In this document: piece after piece, positions 1 to 11,907 of the stretch
Position numbering within the stretch: the stretch's first letter is position 1
How the letters are laid out: each line of letters begins with the position of its first letter
Source: Ottelia alismoides
Taxonomy: Eukaryota; Streptophyta; Magnoliopsida; Alismatales; Hydrocharitaceae
Direction of reading: 5' to 3'
DNA length: 64,000 nucleotides
Assembly (NCBI GenBank): GCA_037367405.1
Contig: JAZKJV010002325.1
Span: forward strand, 62,001 to 126,000
Position numbers and translations under genes: made by a program
The notes under the pieces: model-generated
Seen by the model: only the letters and a program-made list of their open reading frames with translations
Database searches by the model: none
What the model was told of the DNA's origin: nothing

Positions 1-2263
1 TGTTTCGTATTAATAGGCTTTGTCAGGAGTGATGCTAGATGACACCAAGATTTTTGAGGAGGCAATAACCAATGAATACATAAGTAAACAAGATTTTTTT
101 ATTCTGATAATTGAAAAGACAGTTTTAGCATATGGTAAATGAACATAAACTCGTAGGGACACATGGTCCACCACAATGCGATACAACCTCTTCTAGATGA
201 AGGCACGTCAGACATCACAATTTTGTGATGAGATATTTTTTCTTATCTCCCCATCTGAGAGTCAACATGGATGATATGCGGTGGTGCATCTTCCAAATAG
301 ATGACATGGTATGGGTGAACAGGTGATTGTTCATTGCAACGTGATTTCAACAAACAAGATATAGTAGAAACTTTGCAATGGAACCAAGAGAAAGTAAGGG
401 AGAGGGTGGAACAATGCAAAGGGATGCTATGAAACAAGAGAAAAATGATGATCAAATGTGACCTGAGGTATGTCTTATTGTGTGAGGCTATACAACAAAT
501 GTATGCATAGGATCATGGAGATTGAATGTGGAAGGAAAATGTGATATCCATTTCCTGGTCATGTTTGTAATAATGATGATGACCCCCTACCAACCTTTGC
601 CGATCCATAGCAGATTTAGTTTTTTAATAATATATAAGTATATTAATATATATTTTGGGATTTACTCACTAGGTTATATGTACTAATGGTATGCTTTATA
701 ATCGATCAAATGTACTAGTATCTTGCTTTATGGTGCAGATCACAAACTTGGGACAAATACAATGCTCCGGTGTGTCTATTAATACCCACATGTTCAATCG
801 ACTGATCGAGTTATTTAGCATCCAATCTTGGAGGGCTACGATGTCCGACTGGTCGTATCCGCTAATCAATGTATAAGCACATTTCTCAGCTCTCTGTACT
901 CAATCAATCAACTAAGACAATAATAAACCCACAATAATGATAAAAACATTAAAGGAATGTAGGGTGAAATTCACTATACCCTACATAAAGATGTGTATAG
1001 ACATCAAGTGTAGGGGTCGAATCATTAAGAGCAAATCATGGACATGTATAACTATTGTCTACTAATGAAAATAAACAAGAGAAAATCATGGACATGTATA
1101 ATTATTGTCTACTAACGAAAATAAACAACGGTTGTTTTAGTACTTTTTGGCTTTTAAAATTTTTTAATTATATTTAACTTTGTATATTTTATTATTTTAT
1201 ATTTTTAAATTTTTAAAATTCAAAATTTTTTAAGTTTTTATTCTTTTTAATTTACAAATTTTCAGTTTCTTTTTGTTTTTAAAATATACTATGAATATGT
1301 ATATATATAGGAATATAATATTATAAATACTATATACAATATATTTTAAGTAAATACATTAAAACTTTGGAAAATATAAACTAGTATAGTCCTTTTTTTC
1401 TAAAGACTTTAAATATATATTAGGTATTTATAACTAATAATAATAATAGTTATATAAGTAAATATAATATATACCTAATATAAAGTTTTTTATTTCTAAA
1501 TATATATGTATATACTCGATTTTCTTTATTTTTTTCTGTATTTTAGTGATTTTTATTATAATTTCTTCTAATTTTTATGCATTTTTAGATGATTTGAGTA
1601 TATAAAAAATAGACAAAAAAATAAGTCGAACTCTTTTAGGTTTTAAATATATATAACAAAACCAAAAATTCCCAAAAATATTTTTAGTATATGTTATCAC
1701 GAACCATAGAAACATGTTAACCATTACGGCCTTTTGCATAATGTAATTACCCTAAGAACTGCCATAAGAGTCAAACAGATTAACCCACAGGGTTCATGGT
1801 GTAAGAATTTGCATGTTTACGAGGTCGAATGCTGAATTATGTCATTTTAATGGTTCAGAAGGAAATTTACAAAGTCTTATAGGGTTCGTGAGGTAAAAAT
1901 CCCTAAAGAAATATAGAACAGAAAACTATTTTGTATTTTTACAAAATTTTTATTATTTTTCATAAAATTTTTATGGTTTTATATTTTTAGTTTTTATTTA
2001 TTTTATTTATCTTTGTGATTTGTGGTCTTGAGTTATCATATATAATAATATATGTACTTTATTTTTTGGAAATTTTAAAGGGGGTTTTCTATTTTTTGTA
2101 TTTTTAGAATAATAGAAAAAAATATATGTACTAAATTTTTTTAATAAATGTCAAAATGCAGTAAAATGATATGAAAAATTCATGGCATGAGAAAGCATTA
2201 AATGAAGCATCTATATCAATTTGTACATAATTTTTTGCTTGCATGCGCTATTTAATAAAATAT
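1..2263. other. Unassigned AT-rich flank
   Basis: I recognise no gene here. Open frames are short, lack known motifs and look like chance. From about 1131 to 2263 the DNA is strongly AT-rich with long T and A runs, like the non-coding parts of the LTRs elsewhere in the window. It may be decayed retrotransposon DNA, but no terminus, primer-binding site or protein similarity supports that. Confidence 0.5.
1031..1130. repeat. 50-bp tandem duplication, two copies
   Basis: Two adjacent 50-bp units (1031-1080 and 1081-1130) share AATCATGGACATGTATAA and ACTAAYGAAAATAAACAA with only a few differences. It looks like a simple local duplication and no function is suggested. Confidence 0.85.
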
Positions 2264-3960
2264 AAGCAACAAGGGGTTGATGGGGCTGCCCCCTAGGGAC
2301 AGCCAACATGGCTGCCCCCCCATTTTTTGCAATTTTTTTTATTTTTTTGAAAAAATATCACCATGTATATTCATCCCTATATCCCTTCTATATGTCATTC
2401 GAATTTCGTCAGAAACAGAGACTCCTACGGCCTCCATCCAGACAGGGTCGATTTAAAAATTCCTGCGACCGTTAAAAAAATGACGTCTATATAGAGGCCG
2501 TAGGAGTCTCTGTTTTTGACGAAATTCGAATGACATATAGGACGGATATAGGGATGAATATACATGGTGATATTTTTTTAAAAAATAAATAAAAATTTGA
2601 GAAAAATGGGGTGGGGGCAGCCATGTTGGCTACTCCTAGGGGGCAGCCCCATTTTTCCCAAGCAACAAACTAATATACAACCTCTTATGGGCATTCATGC
2701 AATAAAATTATATTACATGTGTCTCCATGCAAAATACCCCAAAATATTTCACTTAATTTACAATGTAACTAACTAAATAAAAAAAAGACACCCGGAAGGG
2801 CTTCTTGGAAATTTACCCGCCTCACGTGGATCGCTACCTGAGGTGACATGGCATGGACCTCTATGTAATATACAATAAATAGGGGGTCATTGCAAATATT
2901 TACACATAATTTAAAACATAACTTGATATTTACATGGCCTACTATTAAATACAAAATGCAAGGGGCATAACATGCAATTACACTACTTAAAGGTGCAGGA
3001 TGGTGAGTAACTTCACGTACCACGTGGTTGAACTAACATTGGCGGAGCAACTTCATTTCTTTTTTAATTCAATGACCTAGATTAGTTCTGGGCTACGCTT
3101 TTGATCTGGCAACAGTTAAGAGGCCTACAAGAGCCAGAGAACATGAGCCCTGGCTGACATGGATCACTTGAATCTTCAACCTTCGACCTCAATTCATCTC
3201 CCAAATAGTTTTTGTTCATCAAGTCTACAGAAGGTACTAAATGGATCCATGCCCCATAGGAGGGGGCCTGGAGGTTCAGTCATTGGATCTCTATCTTGAG
3301 CTAGGTTCATCTCATGGAGGCTCCCTAAGTGTCTCCTTCTACAAAAAAGAACTACAAGCTCGAAGGGTTTCTCCTCAAGTGAGAACGAAGTTGGATAACA
3401 AGCTAGATGGAGTGGAGGAACGTGGTGAGGAATGAAAATGGGGAAAAAACACAAGTCGATATCCTGTTGGAGGTGGAGTACAATGCTCCCACAATCGAAA
3501 GACATAAATTTAAACTAACCAATTGGTCAAATAATTAACTAACATCTAACTTATAGTAATGGGAAAAAAAGGGAATATAAACTCCAGCTAGCATCTCAAT
3601 TAGTTTTAGATTAAAATATAAAAAATCTTTATAAATTTATGTAGTGTTTTATTCTAGTTCTTATTTACGAATACATGACTATTTGTTAGATGTTAATAAT
3701 TATGTGTATATGCATTGGTATATATACTTTTATTTATAATATTTTATTTTCATTTTGTGTTTTCGATTATATTATTATATATACAAGTATATTATATATT
3801 TATAACTTATTTAATTACACATTTATATGTTTTTATTGTATTTTTTGCTTTTATCTATTAATATGAAAACATATGCACATTTATTATATAGATATAGTTT
3901 ACCTATATATTTTATTATTATTTAATTCTAATGTATTTTTAATAGTCGAAAACGTCTTTG
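1690..3960 (-). repeat. Possible old minus-strand LTR remnant
   Basis: The order of sequence classes resembles element A's 3' LTR read in the same direction: AT-rich (1900-2260), spaced ATGCAA/TTGCAAAT motifs (2690-3060), a more GC-rich block (3060-3500), then AT-rich again (3520-3950). The Mutator-like MITE at 2273-2659 would be a later insertion. No TGATGAAT terminus, PBS or polypurine tract was found, so this is only a resemblance of layout. Confidence 0.2.
2264..2668. mobile_element. Mutator-like foldback MITE with 9-bp target duplication
   Basis: The element spans 2273-2659 (387 bp) and is almost wholly an inverted repeat. Both ends carry ATGGGGCTGCCCCCTAGG, and each arm runs about 180 bp through matching stretches such as ATATCACCATGTATATTCAT and AGACTCCTACGGCCT. 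It is flanked by the direct repeat AAGCAACAA at 2264-2272 and 2660-2668. Long terminal inverted repeats plus a 9-bp duplication are the mark of Mutator-like elements. There is no transposase, so it is non-autonomous. The single-stranded form would fold into one long hairpin, so it could be a small-RNA source; that is inference. Confidence 0.85.
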
Positions 3961-4173
3961 GGTGCCTCAATCCAGAAAGCCTGAGGCTAGTGGACAGTAC
4001 ATGTGGTTGCTCAAATTTTAACAACGACGAAGACATTATTTAGCAGATTTTTGAAGAGATCATCTAAGGAGGTTCCACCTTGTCTTCATCCCATGCTTAT
4101 CAAAGATAGCTTTAGACCCACCACCAGCCCATCAACATGGCGACATCCAATGATGTAGACAAAGATAAGAGCT
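2669..4173. other. Unassigned flank left of element A
   Basis: No gene is recognised. The open frames at 3194-3505 (minus) and 3241-3435 (plus) overlap on opposite strands, have no known domain and are probably chance. The 5 bp before A's LTR (4169-4173, GAGCT) would be half of A's target duplication. The other half cannot be checked because A's 5' LTR is truncated. Confidence 0.5.
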
Positions 4174-5219
4174 TGATAAACCCAAAAATCGAGCGGTCGT
4201 GTATTCCACACAAGGTGGGAACACAGTCGATGTGTTGACCACTAAGAAATCCGGATTTAATCAAGATTTAACCTACGATCAAATCAATCAATGAGAAGAA
4301 AGTGGAGTTAAAATTTATTATAACTCTACAAAGTGTGTATAAGGTGCAAGTGTGTAGAGTGTCGAACACAGGGAGCAAACAAGATAAATCAAGTAGTTCA
4401 AGTGCAAAAATGTGAATGTGATTAAGTGTCTATGCAATTTTTTGTGTGTTTTTATTTTTATATATTTTTTTATTTTATTTTTAATTTTTAATTTGTATTT
4501 TGGTTTTTAATTTTCTGATTTTATCTTTTCTTTTTATATTTTATATTTTTATATTTTCTTTTTCAATAATAGAATATATATATACAATATAAGAGAGAGG
4601 AGGAACAAGGATTTAGAAAAATAAGGCAAATTGCTCAAAAATAAGGAAATCAAGTGTTTTTGGTCTTTTTCTGATTTTATACTATTTTTTTATTTTTGAC
4701 AAAAATTTTCTGAATATTTTTGGTATTTTTAGAAGTCCGAATACGAGAAAATAGTGAATTAAACTACTGGCTGAAATTGAAATGAGGATTAAAAACAGAA
4801 ATCAGAGTCTAAGAATACTCAAGTTAATTCTAAATAAAATATAATAAAACAAAGAAAGTTCTGAAACTGAAACTGGATTTTTAGAAATTTTCTTGAATTT
4901 TTTAGATTTTTATGAAGCTTTTTAGAGTTTTTTAATTTTTAAGGTTTTTGTTTTGAAATTTTTAATGATTTTTGGAGTGACACTAAAAGATACTGAAATA
5001 CATAAAATAAACTTTTTTTGGAATTTTTCAAAAACTTTTACTAATTTTTATGGGTTTTCTTATGCAAAGAGTAGAAAAAATGCATGTTTTTGAATTTTTA
5101 TAAATAATAAAATGCAATAAATATGCAAAATCAAAATATGACGTTAAACTATGATGGAACACGAGCCTAGAGTAATTTTTTGATGATGTTTAGAGTTATT
5201 TAGAGGCATGGAATAAATA

Positions 5220-5700
5220 TTAGAAACAACAAGAAACTACAAACTGACAAGGGCATAAATGTAAATAGACAAAGTTCCAGGGCCACAATATAATTTTCGT
5301 GCAGAATATACAACTAAAGATTGCAGTTAGTAGACTAAAAACAAATATCAAAACCCGCAGGGATACCCCTACAAAAACACCAAGACCACGTGCTCAAGCA
5401 CGCACGCCTGGCAGGGGTATAAATGTAATATATGAAAAGTCCGAGGGCTTGCTTGCAAATTTCCACAAAACTTATAACTGCATATGAGAGTTCACAAACT
5501 GAAACTAAATATACAAAAATCCCCGGGGTCCCTTTGCAAAAATGCCACGTCAGGTGTGCGAAGCACGTGACTTGGTAAGGGTCGAAATGCAATATTACAA
5601 AACTTGGGGGTACGCAGTGCAAATATTACAAAATAGAACAACTGCTGAGGAAAGTGTAGATAGTGAATAATAAATACAAAATTTGGCCGGGGAATTTATG
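5220..5700 (-). repeat. Degenerate minisatellite in A's LTR
   Basis: On the minus strand this part repeats a core like TTGCATTTAGGTCCC every 50-65 bp with heavy divergence. The plus-strand view shows GGGCATAAATGTAAAT, AAATGCAATATTAC and similar. The same array is clearer in the solo LTR (22660-23130). Confidence 0.6.
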
Positions 5701-6660
5701 CAAAATACCCTCGCCTGGGCAGAAGCAGACGACAGATATGGCACCACTTAAGATACGTGTCGTCTCCTGGTCACGCGATGTCGCTTTGGCTTCAACGGCA
5801 GCGATTATATCGCAGCAAATGATCGGATGGTCGTTGAGGGATACGATCTAACGGCTACTGTGACTTCCGGGCGACCGAAAGAGATCTGACGGCAACGAGG
5901 CTATCAGGACGAATGGGGAAGAACACCGACGAGCCGAGCTTCCCCGCCCCCTATCCTCCTCCTCTGTGGGTCCTAGAAGCTCCAAAATGGCCGTTCATGT
6001 TCCTGCAGGGGTCTTCTATGCGCTGGGACTCAAAAGGTAGCAGTGACCATCGAAGTGCGCCGGCGGAGGTAGAGGAGCAGAGCGCCTCCAAATGCCTCCG
6101 GCGAACTCCCAAAATCGCCCCAGGCGTGCGATGGGCTCCAAAACCTGCACAAACAAAATGACACCATCGGGGGCAAAATGCCTCGACAGTTTGCGAAGAA
6201 AATGGGGTGCGGGAGTCGGCGAAGTCGAAGTCGGCCGGAGGTAGCTCCGGCGAGGGTATTGATTGCGCGAATTGATAGGCGAAACGCGATATTAAAGATG
6301 GGAAGCGCATCCTAGAGATGAGGCGAACTAGATGCGAAGAAAAATAGATGGAAATAGACACCTCGAAGGAGTAGACCTGAGGTAGAAAGTACCTCGACGG
6401 CGGGGATTCTCTGGAGGTGGTGGAACACGCCCAATCCGCGTCGATCCTCCACCCTGGATGGCTCTATCTGGAGTTGTCACCTCCAACAAGCTATGGTGCA
6501 AGGAAATTGGAGGAGACATGACAAAAATGGGGTTCGAAACTCAATGGAAGGAGATGGGGCTTTTTGAATGGTTGACCGAAGGGGCTCAAAGAACAAGGAA
6601 TATCGGGCGAATCGATGGCCCTCTCCCCCAAAAAAACACAATGGCGTGTATCCTCGATCG
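5700..6660 (-). promoter_or_regulatory. GC-rich block of A's LTR, probable promoter zone
   Basis: This stretch is much richer in G and C than the rest of the LTR. An equivalent block occurs in the solo LTR (21350-22640) and in D's LTR (45180-46400). LTRs carry the element's promoter, and this block lies between the AT-rich 5' part and the minisatellite, so a promoter role is likely. I cannot place a start site. Open frames here (5951-6361 minus, 6458-6844 plus) have no recognisable domain. Confidence 0.45.
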
Positions 6661-6771
6661 ACGGCGAACAAAAGTCATGAAGGCTCCATTAGAAGATGAT
6701 GTTAGTGGCACCCTCGAAAAATCCGCCAATATGAGTCAAAATGTGCTTATGACAAAAGAGAGGAAGAGTCA

Positions 6772-6796
6772 GACAGTTGACCTACGGTCAACTGTC
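6772..6796. promoter_or_regulatory. Inverted W-box dyad in A's LTR
   Basis: GACAGTTGACC and GGTCAACTGTC form a perfect 11-bp inverted repeat separated by TAC. Each arm contains TTGACC, the core bound by plant WRKY factors. An equivalent dyad is at 21365-21381 in the solo LTR and 45197-45210 in D's LTR, at about the same distance from the LTR start. Binding is inferred from the motif only. Confidence 0.6.
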
Positions 6797-7391
6797 AGAC
6801 TCACCTGGTTAGTCCACATGGACCAACTAGGAAAAAATCTCTGAAAAATACTTCGTAAAATAGATTTAAAATACTAAATTATTTTATCAAAATTAGGTTT
6901 TTAAATAAAAAATATTTGTTATTTTATAAAGTATTCTAATATGATTTTTAATTATTTTTTTAAAGGTATGTAAATACAAGTTGCCTTTTTAAGGTTATAT
7001 AGGTATACATATCTATATATTTTAATATTTTATGTTTATTTTGTGTATTTAATTTTTGTATTTTTGTTTATTATTTTATAAATTATAGAATACTTTTATA
7101 CATTTAATTATATTTTTATTTTATTTTTCTAAAGTGTTTTGTACACTTAATAAAATAGAAGTGTTAATAATATAGGTATATATACAGGTATGATAACTAT
7201 GTCTGATATATATATAAGCATTTTATTTTGTCTTTCTTTTGCCTTTTTATTCTTATTTTAATATCCAAATATCTTATAAGTAATATTTACATAATTATAA
7301 GAATATAAAATTATAAAAATAATGAATAAATAATAAAAATGAATATTTTAATATGTACAAGTATACAATAGGGGTCCAAAACTCAACTTTC

Positions 7392-7640
7392 CACTACTAA
7401 GAATGTTTATATTATCCACACAATCAAGCCACGATAAGTTTAACCGAAGTTAAAGATTATTTGTCACAATGTATTACTATAGCCTATGTATATTAGCTAC
7501 GGAAAATTTCGTAGCTATTTGTATTACATCACGATGATATTACCATGATTGATAGGTTTAGATCACCATAACCATACCGTGACACAAATGTAATGGCGAC
7601 CCAAAATTTTCCATGGCTAAACAATACTCGCTAAAATGGA
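7392..7640. repeat. CACTA left terminus and subterminal repeats
   Basis: After CACTA come imperfect copies in both orientations of a short motif: AGCCACGATAAG, GTCACAATG, AGCTACGGAAAATTTCGTAG (itself an inverted repeat), TCACGATGATA and ACCGTGACAC. In this superfamily such repeats bind the transposase. Spacing is roughly 20-40 bp. Confidence 0.75.
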
Positions 7641-9189
7641 AAAATCTCATTCCTCGCGCTAAACTTTCATTTTCCGCCCTTTTCCTCTTCCTACCAAAAC
7701 TCTCCCACTAGCATGATGGGCTCCATCCCAAATTAGTACTATTTACCATTTCCCCAAACCCTATTTTCCTTCCCGTCTCCTTTAGATCACCACCATGCAA
7801 TCTTACTTCCTCACATTCGTTTTGTCATAAACCCCTTCCTCCTCTTTAACTCGCAAAATGCCAATTATCAGTTTACCTAACAACCTCTCCTAGATTTTGA
7901 CCCATTTTCCTCTAGGTTGACGCCATTGATGTCCTCACCCCACCTTTTCCAGGTCATCACTGACATTTCCAGCCTCATCATCCTCAAGCTCAAGAACTCC
8001 TCATTTGTTAAGAGATTCAGGCTTGTCTTCTTGTTCTTCCATATTCATCCTTTTTTATACTATATCAAGTTGCACTTCTCCTTTACCAGTCTACATTTTC
8101 CTGTTTATATTGTTAATAACTCAATTGGAGCAGCCGTTCTATGGTTTGTGAAAGAAATCAATATATTTGCTTGAAGAAGGAGTCTCTCGCCATACATATC
8201 ATGAAGCTTCAAATGGTTGTATCAGGGCTTTCCTCCGCTTTTTTACACTGAGGTTTTTTTATAAGGCATGGTGGATTTGATTTCTTCTTGTTTCTAGCTT
8301 GTAATTAGTATTTATGGATGACTAGATAATTGATGTTTCTTTATTTCATTTTTGCATTTGACATTGGATATTAAAGTGACATGTTTACCATTTTGTCATG
8401 TTAAAAGGCGGGATATTGATCAATTTTAAAGTGATGCTTTTGTTTGAGAGGGTTATACTAGTTAAATTACAGAGTCAACTTCTCTCTGGTTGGACCATTG
8501 GCCATTTTGTTAGTCATCCTTTTTTGGGAAGGTTGCACTAGAGTAATCTTCTCTCTTGCATGCCTATAGAGAAACCATCTTGTTCAAGAAAATGGATGTG
8601 TTGGTTTTCTTTTTTTCTAGAGTGAAGAAATATTGTGTTTGAGTAGTCTGCTGGACTTATAAGGAGACGTAATAGAGATGTAGCATATCCCATAATTCAT
8701 GTTCTAGTTTTTAAAGAGGGTCCACAAGATAGCAACAGTTACTACTTCTCAAATTGAGAGGAAAATTGTTAGTGTTTGCAGTTAGTTATACTTCCATCAA
8801 GCTCAAGTAAACATATGCAATAAGTTGATCATATTTGTGGAGTCCTTGTTTACTATATGTCGGTAATCATGTGTATTCATGACATTAGGCACCATTTCAT
8901 GTTACTCACCATGGTCTATTTCAAATGGAGTTTTTTCATCTCACGGGGGTTTTAGTTCCTTTTCCAATTGTGGTTTACTTCGAAGGGACCTCAATCAATT
9001 GTCCTTCCAGAAGCAAGACTATCTCAACAAGTAGGAGTAGGGGTGCATGTCCTCATTTCAGAGTAGTTAAATGCAAAACTGTACCATGACACTAATAATC
9101 TACATACGAGTTACTTCTTGAAAATCGTTGTTACCTCCATGCCCTCGTATGATGCAAAATCAAGGTTGAAGAAACATTTTTAATGGTTG
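7641..9189. other. CACTA interior, left part, no recognisable gene
   Basis: The base composition (pyrimidine-rich 7650-7920, then mixed) is unlike the AT-rich LTRs and resembles transcribed plant UTR or intron sequence, so a captured gene fragment is possible. The longest frame (7917-8174, plus, 85 aa) is hydrophobic and Phe/Leu/Ser-rich, with no motif I know. No transposase similarity is seen. Confidence 0.4.
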
Positions 9190-9194
9190 GTTAT

Positions 9195-9521
9195 TGTTGT
9201 AAAATATGAAGAATGCGGAAGCGATTGATAAACAGAGCATAAACAAGAAAGATAGAACATGGAACATCATGATTTTACGTGGAACCCTACTCCGTGAGGA
9301 GCGGGATGAAATCACGGGAGAATCCCTCAAAGGGACGTGTTTTTCTATTTCTTTTCTCAATGAGTACAGGAGGTCTGGGGCTCCTTATATAGCCTCTCCA
9401 GAGCCTCCAAGTCCCACCACTGGACGATGTGGGACTAAACACTGGATGGGGTAAATGGATCTTCTCCAGGATCCATTTACCCTGCTACAACTCAATGGGC
9501 GCACAACCAAATACTCTAACA
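9195..9521 (-). repeat. Copia-type 3' LTR
   Basis: This is the copy next to the polypurine tract. It keeps a TATA-like CTATATAAGG on the minus strand (plus 9384-9393). The other LTR has the same site changed by one base (CTATGTAAGG). Confidence 0.85.
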
Positions 9522-9533
9522 CTCTCCCTCAAG
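9522..9533 (-). other. Copia-type polypurine tract
   Basis: Minus-strand CTTGAGGGAGAG directly precedes the LTR start TGTTAGAG. This is the usual plus-strand priming site arrangement in copia elements. Confidence 0.75.
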
Positions 9534-10520
9534 ATGGAGCATGCAATGCTCAGCTTGGACAAACAGAAAGAAATCAACTCAACGCTACAGGACACTACGG
9601 ACAATATCAACCCAACGTGCACATTGCTACAGTCGAGGACGTTGCTTCTCATGCCGTGCAGGTGAGGAGGACGAACGGACTGGAGTGTGAGTCACCTGAA
9701 GACTCGGAATCTAACCATCGAGTCTGAAACTGCGCCTGAAGTCTCCGCGTCGGAGAACTGGGTCTCTCCCATCTGGCTCAGAGAATGGTGCACTGCTCTG
9801 GTGTACCTATGATACCACATGAAAACCCTTGCCCTCGATGGCATAGGGAATGGTCCTCTGCTCTGGAGTCCCTATGGCTCACATGAAAACTCTGGCCTGA
9901 CAACTAGAAGAATGATGGGGACCATGAACAAATGACGGCAACATATGCTTATGTGAAAATGACCGCATACTCATGCGTGTCTGAAAATGAGTCTCTCTCT
10001 GGAGATCTCGAAAATGGGCCTCAACATGGAGTGCCTCGAACTCTGACTCTGACCAATCTGTTGAGTATGAATATGTGCATCAAACTGGGACTCGGAATCT
10101 GAATGTCGAGTCTGGAACTATGCATGAAAATTCTTCATCTGAAATTTGTAGAGTCTGGAAATTCTGAACTGGTCTGACGAATCTGATATCTTTGAATCTG
10201 CAACAGGACCTGTGACTCTACACCATATATACTCCTCCTTTCTCACATACTTGTCGGAACATGAACATCGACAAAGTTAGGAGAAGACAAGATAAATAGG
10301 GGTAAACATGAAAATTCACAACAATTTCTTGCGGCTTTTCTATCTTTTTTTCTTTTTTGTTAAAGCCATCACACATTTTTTTAGTGACCTTTTTTTTGTA
10401 AGCCGTTTCATTTTTTTAACTTGCGTACGGCTCTTTAATTTGTACGTGCCTTTTTTTACTTTGCAACCTTTCACCTCTTTCTCTTCTTCCTCTTCCTTTT
10501 TTTTTCATTTTTTTTCAAAA
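9534..10520 (-). other. Copia-type interior, 3' side, no gene
   Basis: There is no recognisable coding sequence. From about 9680 to 10200 there are loose repeats of a GACTCTGAATCTG-like motif (GGACTCGGAATCTGAAT, TCTGGAACTATGCATGAAA and others). From 10308 to 10520 there are long T-rich runs, A-rich on the element's own strand. Confidence 0.5.
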
Positions 10521-10564
10521 CATTATCTCTTGGCCCAGTTTTTGGGCCCAAACAAACGACATTT

Positions 10565-11415
10565 TTTTTATTAAAGGCATGCCTCCCTTACTAGGGTTCC
10601 AAACACGGGACCCGAAAGAAACCCCCGCCGCCCCTGTTGGTAGGCATCTACCCTCATTGTCGCCGCCTACTTGCGGCGGCCTGAAAGATGCCCCGATGAT
10701 GGGAGGTGGCGCGGAGCCTGTAGAGGGAGGTGCTGTGCTGCCAGGAGGTCTTGCTGGGCGGTTCGGCAGCCGTTGAAGCGCCACCAATGGCGCGTGGGAG
10801 GAGGAAGATCTTCGGAGGAGAAGGTGCGACACCACCTGGGTTGAAGGGGGGTTCCGCCAGGAGAGGAGAGGGGATCTGCACAGGGGCGTATGGCAGCGCG
10901 GGGAGCCAATCTGGAGGCGCACGAGGGTGCACCTATACCTATACCGCTTGCGCTTGATCGGGAGTCTTCGCCCCTGCATGGAGAGGAAGATGTGCCTGGC
11001 GATGGAGATGTTGCCGCACCGCATGTTCTTCAAATCATGGATCCTTTGAGATGGGCCTCCGCTAGGGATGGTTCTCCTGGTTGTAGATGTGCTTGTCGTT
11101 GACGGGGCTCCTGGAGAGGACTCGCGCGCGTTCCTGAGCCTTGGATGGGAGGGCTCGTCGCCTGGTGAAAAGAGGAGGCAGCACCGCCTCCTGTGGTTGC
11201 TGTAGAGCAAGAGGAGATCTGGGGACCGGGGTGCGATTCGCACAAATTTTTCGAGATGTGGCTGCACAGGGAGTTGCGCGAGATGGGGGGAACCGACCTG
11301 CACCAGGAGGGTGCTACGTCGCTGATGGAACGGGTGGAGCCGCCTGTTTCACGCCTGGGTGTTGCTGCCTCTTGCGCAACAGAGATGCGGCCTGGACTCT
11401 TGAATTCTAGGGTTT
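10565..11415 (-). other. GC-rich block with 262-aa open frame of unknown origin
   Basis: This is one of the strongly GC-rich stretches in the window, with an abrupt change from the flanking T-rich DNA. On the minus strand a frame is open across 10515-11303 (262 aa). The product is Pro/Ser/Arg-rich with no domain I recognise, and frames are also open on the other strand, as expected of GC-rich DNA. It sits where a copia element would begin its leader and gag. It could be a captured host gene fragment, an untranslated leader or a decayed gag. I do not assign a function. Confidence 0.4.
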
Positions 11416-11560
11416 CAGAATACCCTCAAACATGAACATGAACATGAACAGATCTCCGTCGATCTGAATGAAGATGGAGATTTCTCGAACCGAACAACAA
11501 ATCTTCAACTTAAAAAAACAATGAATCTCAAACATAAAAAATCTGAAATCCTCGAGAATC

Positions 11561-11577
11561 GACCCGCTCTGATACCA
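11561..11577 (-). other. Copia-type primer-binding site (initiator tRNA-Met)
   Basis: Minus-strand TGGTATCAGAGCGGGTC begins immediately after the LTR's final CA. It is the complement of the initiator tRNA-Met 3' end, the standard primer for plant copia elements. This fixes the element's orientation as minus. Confidence 0.9.
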
Positions 11578-11902
11578 TGTTATAAAATATGGAGAATGCG
11601 GAAGCGATTGATAAACAGAGCATAAACAAGAAAGATAGAACATGGAACGCCATGATTTTACGTGCAACCCTACTCCGTGAGGAGCGGGATGAAACCACGG
11701 GAGAAACCCTCAAGGGGCGTATTTTTCTATTGCTTTTCTCAATGAGTACCGGAGGTCTGGGGCTCCTTACATAGCCTCTCCAGAGCCTCCAAGTCCCACC
11801 ACTGGACGATGTGGACTAAACATTGGATGGGGTAAATGGATCTTCTCCAGGATCCATTTACCCTGCTACAACTCAATGGGCGCACAACCAAATACTCTAA
11901 CA
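11578..11902 (-). repeat. Copia-type 5' LTR
   Basis: Direct repeat of 9195-9521. The bases after its end (11903-11907, GTTAC) pair with GTTAT at 9190-9194 as a target duplication with one change. Confidence 0.85.
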
Positions 11903-11907
11903 GTTAC

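Larger units (their letters stand above)
9190..11907 (-). mobile_element. Copia-type LTR element lacking recognisable gag-pol
   Basis: Two direct LTRs (9195-9521 and 11578-11902, about 325 bp, more than 90% alike by eye) are flanked by GTTAT/GTTAC. On the minus strand the LTR starts TGTTAGAGTATTTGG and ends TATAACA. The next 17 bases (11577 down to 11561) match the initiator-tRNA-Met primer site, TGGTATCAGAGCGGG. A GAGGGAGAG polypurine tract abuts the other LTR. These are Ty1/copia features. The interior is only about 2.06 kb and I find no gag, integrase or RT, so the element is non-autonomous. It carries a GC-rich block of unknown origin instead. Confidence 0.88.

Noticed and set aside
163..230. 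Similarity of GTCCACCACAATG and ACAACCTCT to the leader stem-loop region
   Set aside because: Two short matches with the middle missing and no PBS or LTR at the expected distance. Too weak to call a further element.
7917..8174. 85-aa hydrophobic frame in the CACTA interior
   Set aside because: Phe/Leu/Ser-rich translation of pyrimidine-rich DNA, with no motif or conserved context.
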